From Clostridia bacterium (lineage in GTDB: Bacteria; Bacillota; Clostridia; UMGS1883): a stretch of 6,909 nucleotides of DNA. The notes beneath the pieces are model-generated. The model had not been told where the DNA came from, made no database searches, and saw nothing but the letters and a program-made list of their open reading frames with translations. Shown piece after piece: positions 5,613 through 6,909 of this stretch. Each line of letters begins with the position of its first letter. The first letter of the stretch is position 1. The DNA lies in contig JAJQCX010000149.1 of the NCBI GenBank assembly GCA_021202495.1, positions 1 through 6,909 on the forward strand. The letters are read 5' to 3'. The translations under genes and the position numbers were made by a program.

Positions 5613-6909
5613 ATGACAACAAACGAAAAAGTAGCCCTGCTTCGCGGGGCAATGAAAAAAAATGACCTCGCAGGCTGCATCATTCCCTCTCGCGACCCGC
5701 ACATTTCGGAATATCTCGCCAAGCACTATCAGCTCCGCCGCTGGCTTTCCGGCTTCACCGGCAGCGCCGGAACGCTCGCCTTTACCAATAAAAAGAGCGG
5801 TCTTTGGACGGACGGCAGATATTACATTCAGGCAGAGCGAGAGCTTTCGGGATCCGAAATCGAGCTCTACCGCTCGGGAGAAAAGGACGTAAAAACCGTG
5901 ATTGAATTTCTCTCCGGCGAGCTCACCGAAGGCGACAAGGTCGGCATCGACGGACGCCTTTTCACCAAAAACGAGGTTAAGGATTATAAGAAAAAGCTTT
6001 CCGAAAAAGGCATTGAGCTCATTTGTACCGCCGATTTGTCATATATTTGGCAAGACCGCCCCGCAAAGCCGTTCACGCCGCTTTACGTTCTTGACGAACA
6101 ATATTCAGGCGAGAGCGCGCAAAGCAAAATAACCCGCCTGAGAGAGAAAATGGACAAAGAGCACGTCACCGCCTTCGCGCTCACAAATCTTGACTGCGTA
6201 ATGTGGCTTTTTAACCTCCGCGCCGACGATGTACACTGCTGTCCCTTTGCCATGAGCTACGCTCTCGTAACGAAAAACGACGCCTTTTTCTACGTCGACT
6301 CCCGCCAAATGACGGGCGACGCAAAAGCTTATCTTGATAAAAATTCCGTCACGGTTAAAGCATATGACGATATTTGTGCCGACATAGCAGCCCTCCCCCA
6401 ATCCGAAACTCTTGCCGCGGACCCTTCGCGCACAAATTCCATGATCTTTGAAAGCGCGAAAACCTGCAAGGTTAAGGAAACAGCCGACTTTGTAAATAAC
6501 ATGAAAGCCGTTAAAAACGAAACCGAGAACAAAAATCTCAAAAACGCCTATATCAAAGACTGCGTTGCTCTCGTCAAAGGCTTTTATAAAATATATAACT
6601 CCCCCGACGGCGCACTTGACGAATGTGACGTGTGCGACATTTTGGAGGCGGAGCGCGCCGCGCAGCCGCTCTACGTTTCATTGAGCTTTGACACGATTGC
6701 CGCCTACAACGCCAACGCCGCCATGATGCACTACGCCCCGCAAAAGGGCTCCTGCGCCACGCTTCACAAATCGGGAATGCTCTTAATCGACTCCGGCGGT
6801 CACTATCTTGACGGCACAACCGACATCACGCGCACTCTCATTTTGGGCGACATAACCGACGAGGAAAAGGGAGCGTACACTCTCACTCTGCGCGGCAACA
6901 TCGAGCTTT
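5613..6909 (+). CDS. Xaa-Pro aminopeptidase (aminopeptidase P, M24B), 3' end missing
   Basis: The frame is open from 5613 to the window edge, giving 432 complete codons and no stop. The protein is a cytosolic metallo-aminopeptidase that removes N-terminal residues preceding proline. Its N-terminal creatinase-like domain (about 5-150) contains WLSGFTGSAGTLAF (44-57), WTDGRYYIQA (65-74) and WQDRP (146-150), all typical of the three-domain XPNPEP1-like group. A second creatinase-like domain follows (about 155-305), then the M24 pita-bread domain. In that domain HYAP carries H373, and DSGGHYLDGTTDITRT gives the first two metal ligands, D393 and D404, spaced 11 apart as in human XPNPEP1. The remaining ligands (one His, two Glu) fall beyond the window. 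Long-form relatives run to about 600 residues, so roughly 160-170 are probably missing. This is longer than the two-domain E. coli PepP (441 residues). There is no signal peptide. The gene probably ends or continues the tsaC-led operon, with no obvious functional tie to t6A. Confidence 0.93.
   Translation, partial: MTTNEKVALLRGAMKKNDLAGCIIPSRDPHISEYLAKHYQLRRWLSGFTGSAGTLAFTNKKSGLWTDGRYYIQAERELSGSEIELYRSGEKDVKTVIEFLSGELTEGDKVGIDGRLFTKNEVKDYKKKLSEKGIELICTADLSYIWQDRPAKPFTPLYVLDEQYSGESAQSKITRLREKMDKEHVTAFALTNLDCVMWLFNLRADDVHCCPFAMSYALVTKNDAFFYVDSRQMTGDAKAYLDKNSVTVKAYDDICADIAALPQSETLAADPSRTNSMIFESAKTCKVKETADFVNNMKAVKNETENKNLKNAYIKDCVALVKGFYKIYNSPDGALDECDVCDILEAERAAQPLYVSLSFDTIAAYNANAAMMHYAPQKGSCATLHKSGMLLIDSGGHYLDGTTDITRTLILGDITDEEKGAYTLTLRGNIEL

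Noticed and set aside
5662..6132. Two 76-codon + strand frames (5662-5892 and 5902-6132)
   Set aside because: Both lie wholly inside the aminopeptidase P gene in another frame; their Ser/Arg/Pro-rich, low-complexity translations are typical of shadow frames.
73..6299. GTCGAC appears six times (73, 343, 877, 2259, 3324, 6294), more than the one or two expected by chance
   Set aside because: All copies are inside coding regions rich in GTC and GAC codons, and the spacing is irregular; codon preference explains them well enough.
221..6819. Numerous 60-110 codon frames on the minus strand
   Set aside because: Each is antisense to a gene with clear family motifs, has no recognisable domain, and has the Arg/Cys-rich composition expected from reading GC-rich codons backwards.

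Overview
This 6.9 kb window is chromosomal and carries seven protein-coding genes, all on the + strand and tightly packed. Two of them run off the ends of the window. The gene content suggests an anaerobic member of the Bacillota, most likely class Clostridia. The clues are a tsaC gene with a Sua5 domain followed directly by a YwlE-type phosphatase (the Bacillus ywlC-ywlE order), a compact fused polysaccharide co-polymerase/BY-kinase, strong GGAGG-type ribosome binding sites and a long-form aminopeptidase P. This placement is inferred from protein signatures and layout; I could not run a database search.

Layout. Positions 1-1185 hold the 3' part of a DUF1015 (COG4198) gene whose start lies left of the window. 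A near-consensus sigma-A promoter (TTGACT, 17 bp, TATACT; 1182-1210) overlaps its stop codon and drives a gene for a membrane-anchored bacterial tyrosine kinase (1251-2708). That gene ends in an intrinsic terminator (2720-2754). Next comes a compact group of five genes: tsaC/ywlC (2769-3758), a ywlE-like phosphatase (3755-4153), rimI (4150-4593), tsaD (4600-5598) and an M24B aminopeptidase P that is open at the right edge (5613 onward). Two junctions are ATGA overlaps and the other two are 6 and 14 nt long, so the five are probably co-transcribed.

How the genes fit together. TsaC and TsaD catalyse the first and last steps of the universal tRNA modification t6A37. RimI is the N-alpha-acetyltransferase usually found beside tsaD. 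The other bacterial t6A components, TsaB and TsaE, are absent from the window, although tsaE-tsaB-rimI-tsaD is a common cluster. The phosphatase has the Thr in its P-loop that marks protein-arginine phosphatases such as YwlE, so it should not be assumed to partner the tyrosine kinase upstream. The kinase has both membrane segments, the Walker motifs and a C-terminal tyrosine cluster, but no polysaccharide genes are visible near it.

No RNA genes, mobile elements, CRISPR arrays or integration signs were seen, and no stretch above about 70 bases lacks a gene. This looks like a core housekeeping region. The points of interest are gene order, regulation and substrate specificity, not a new system.
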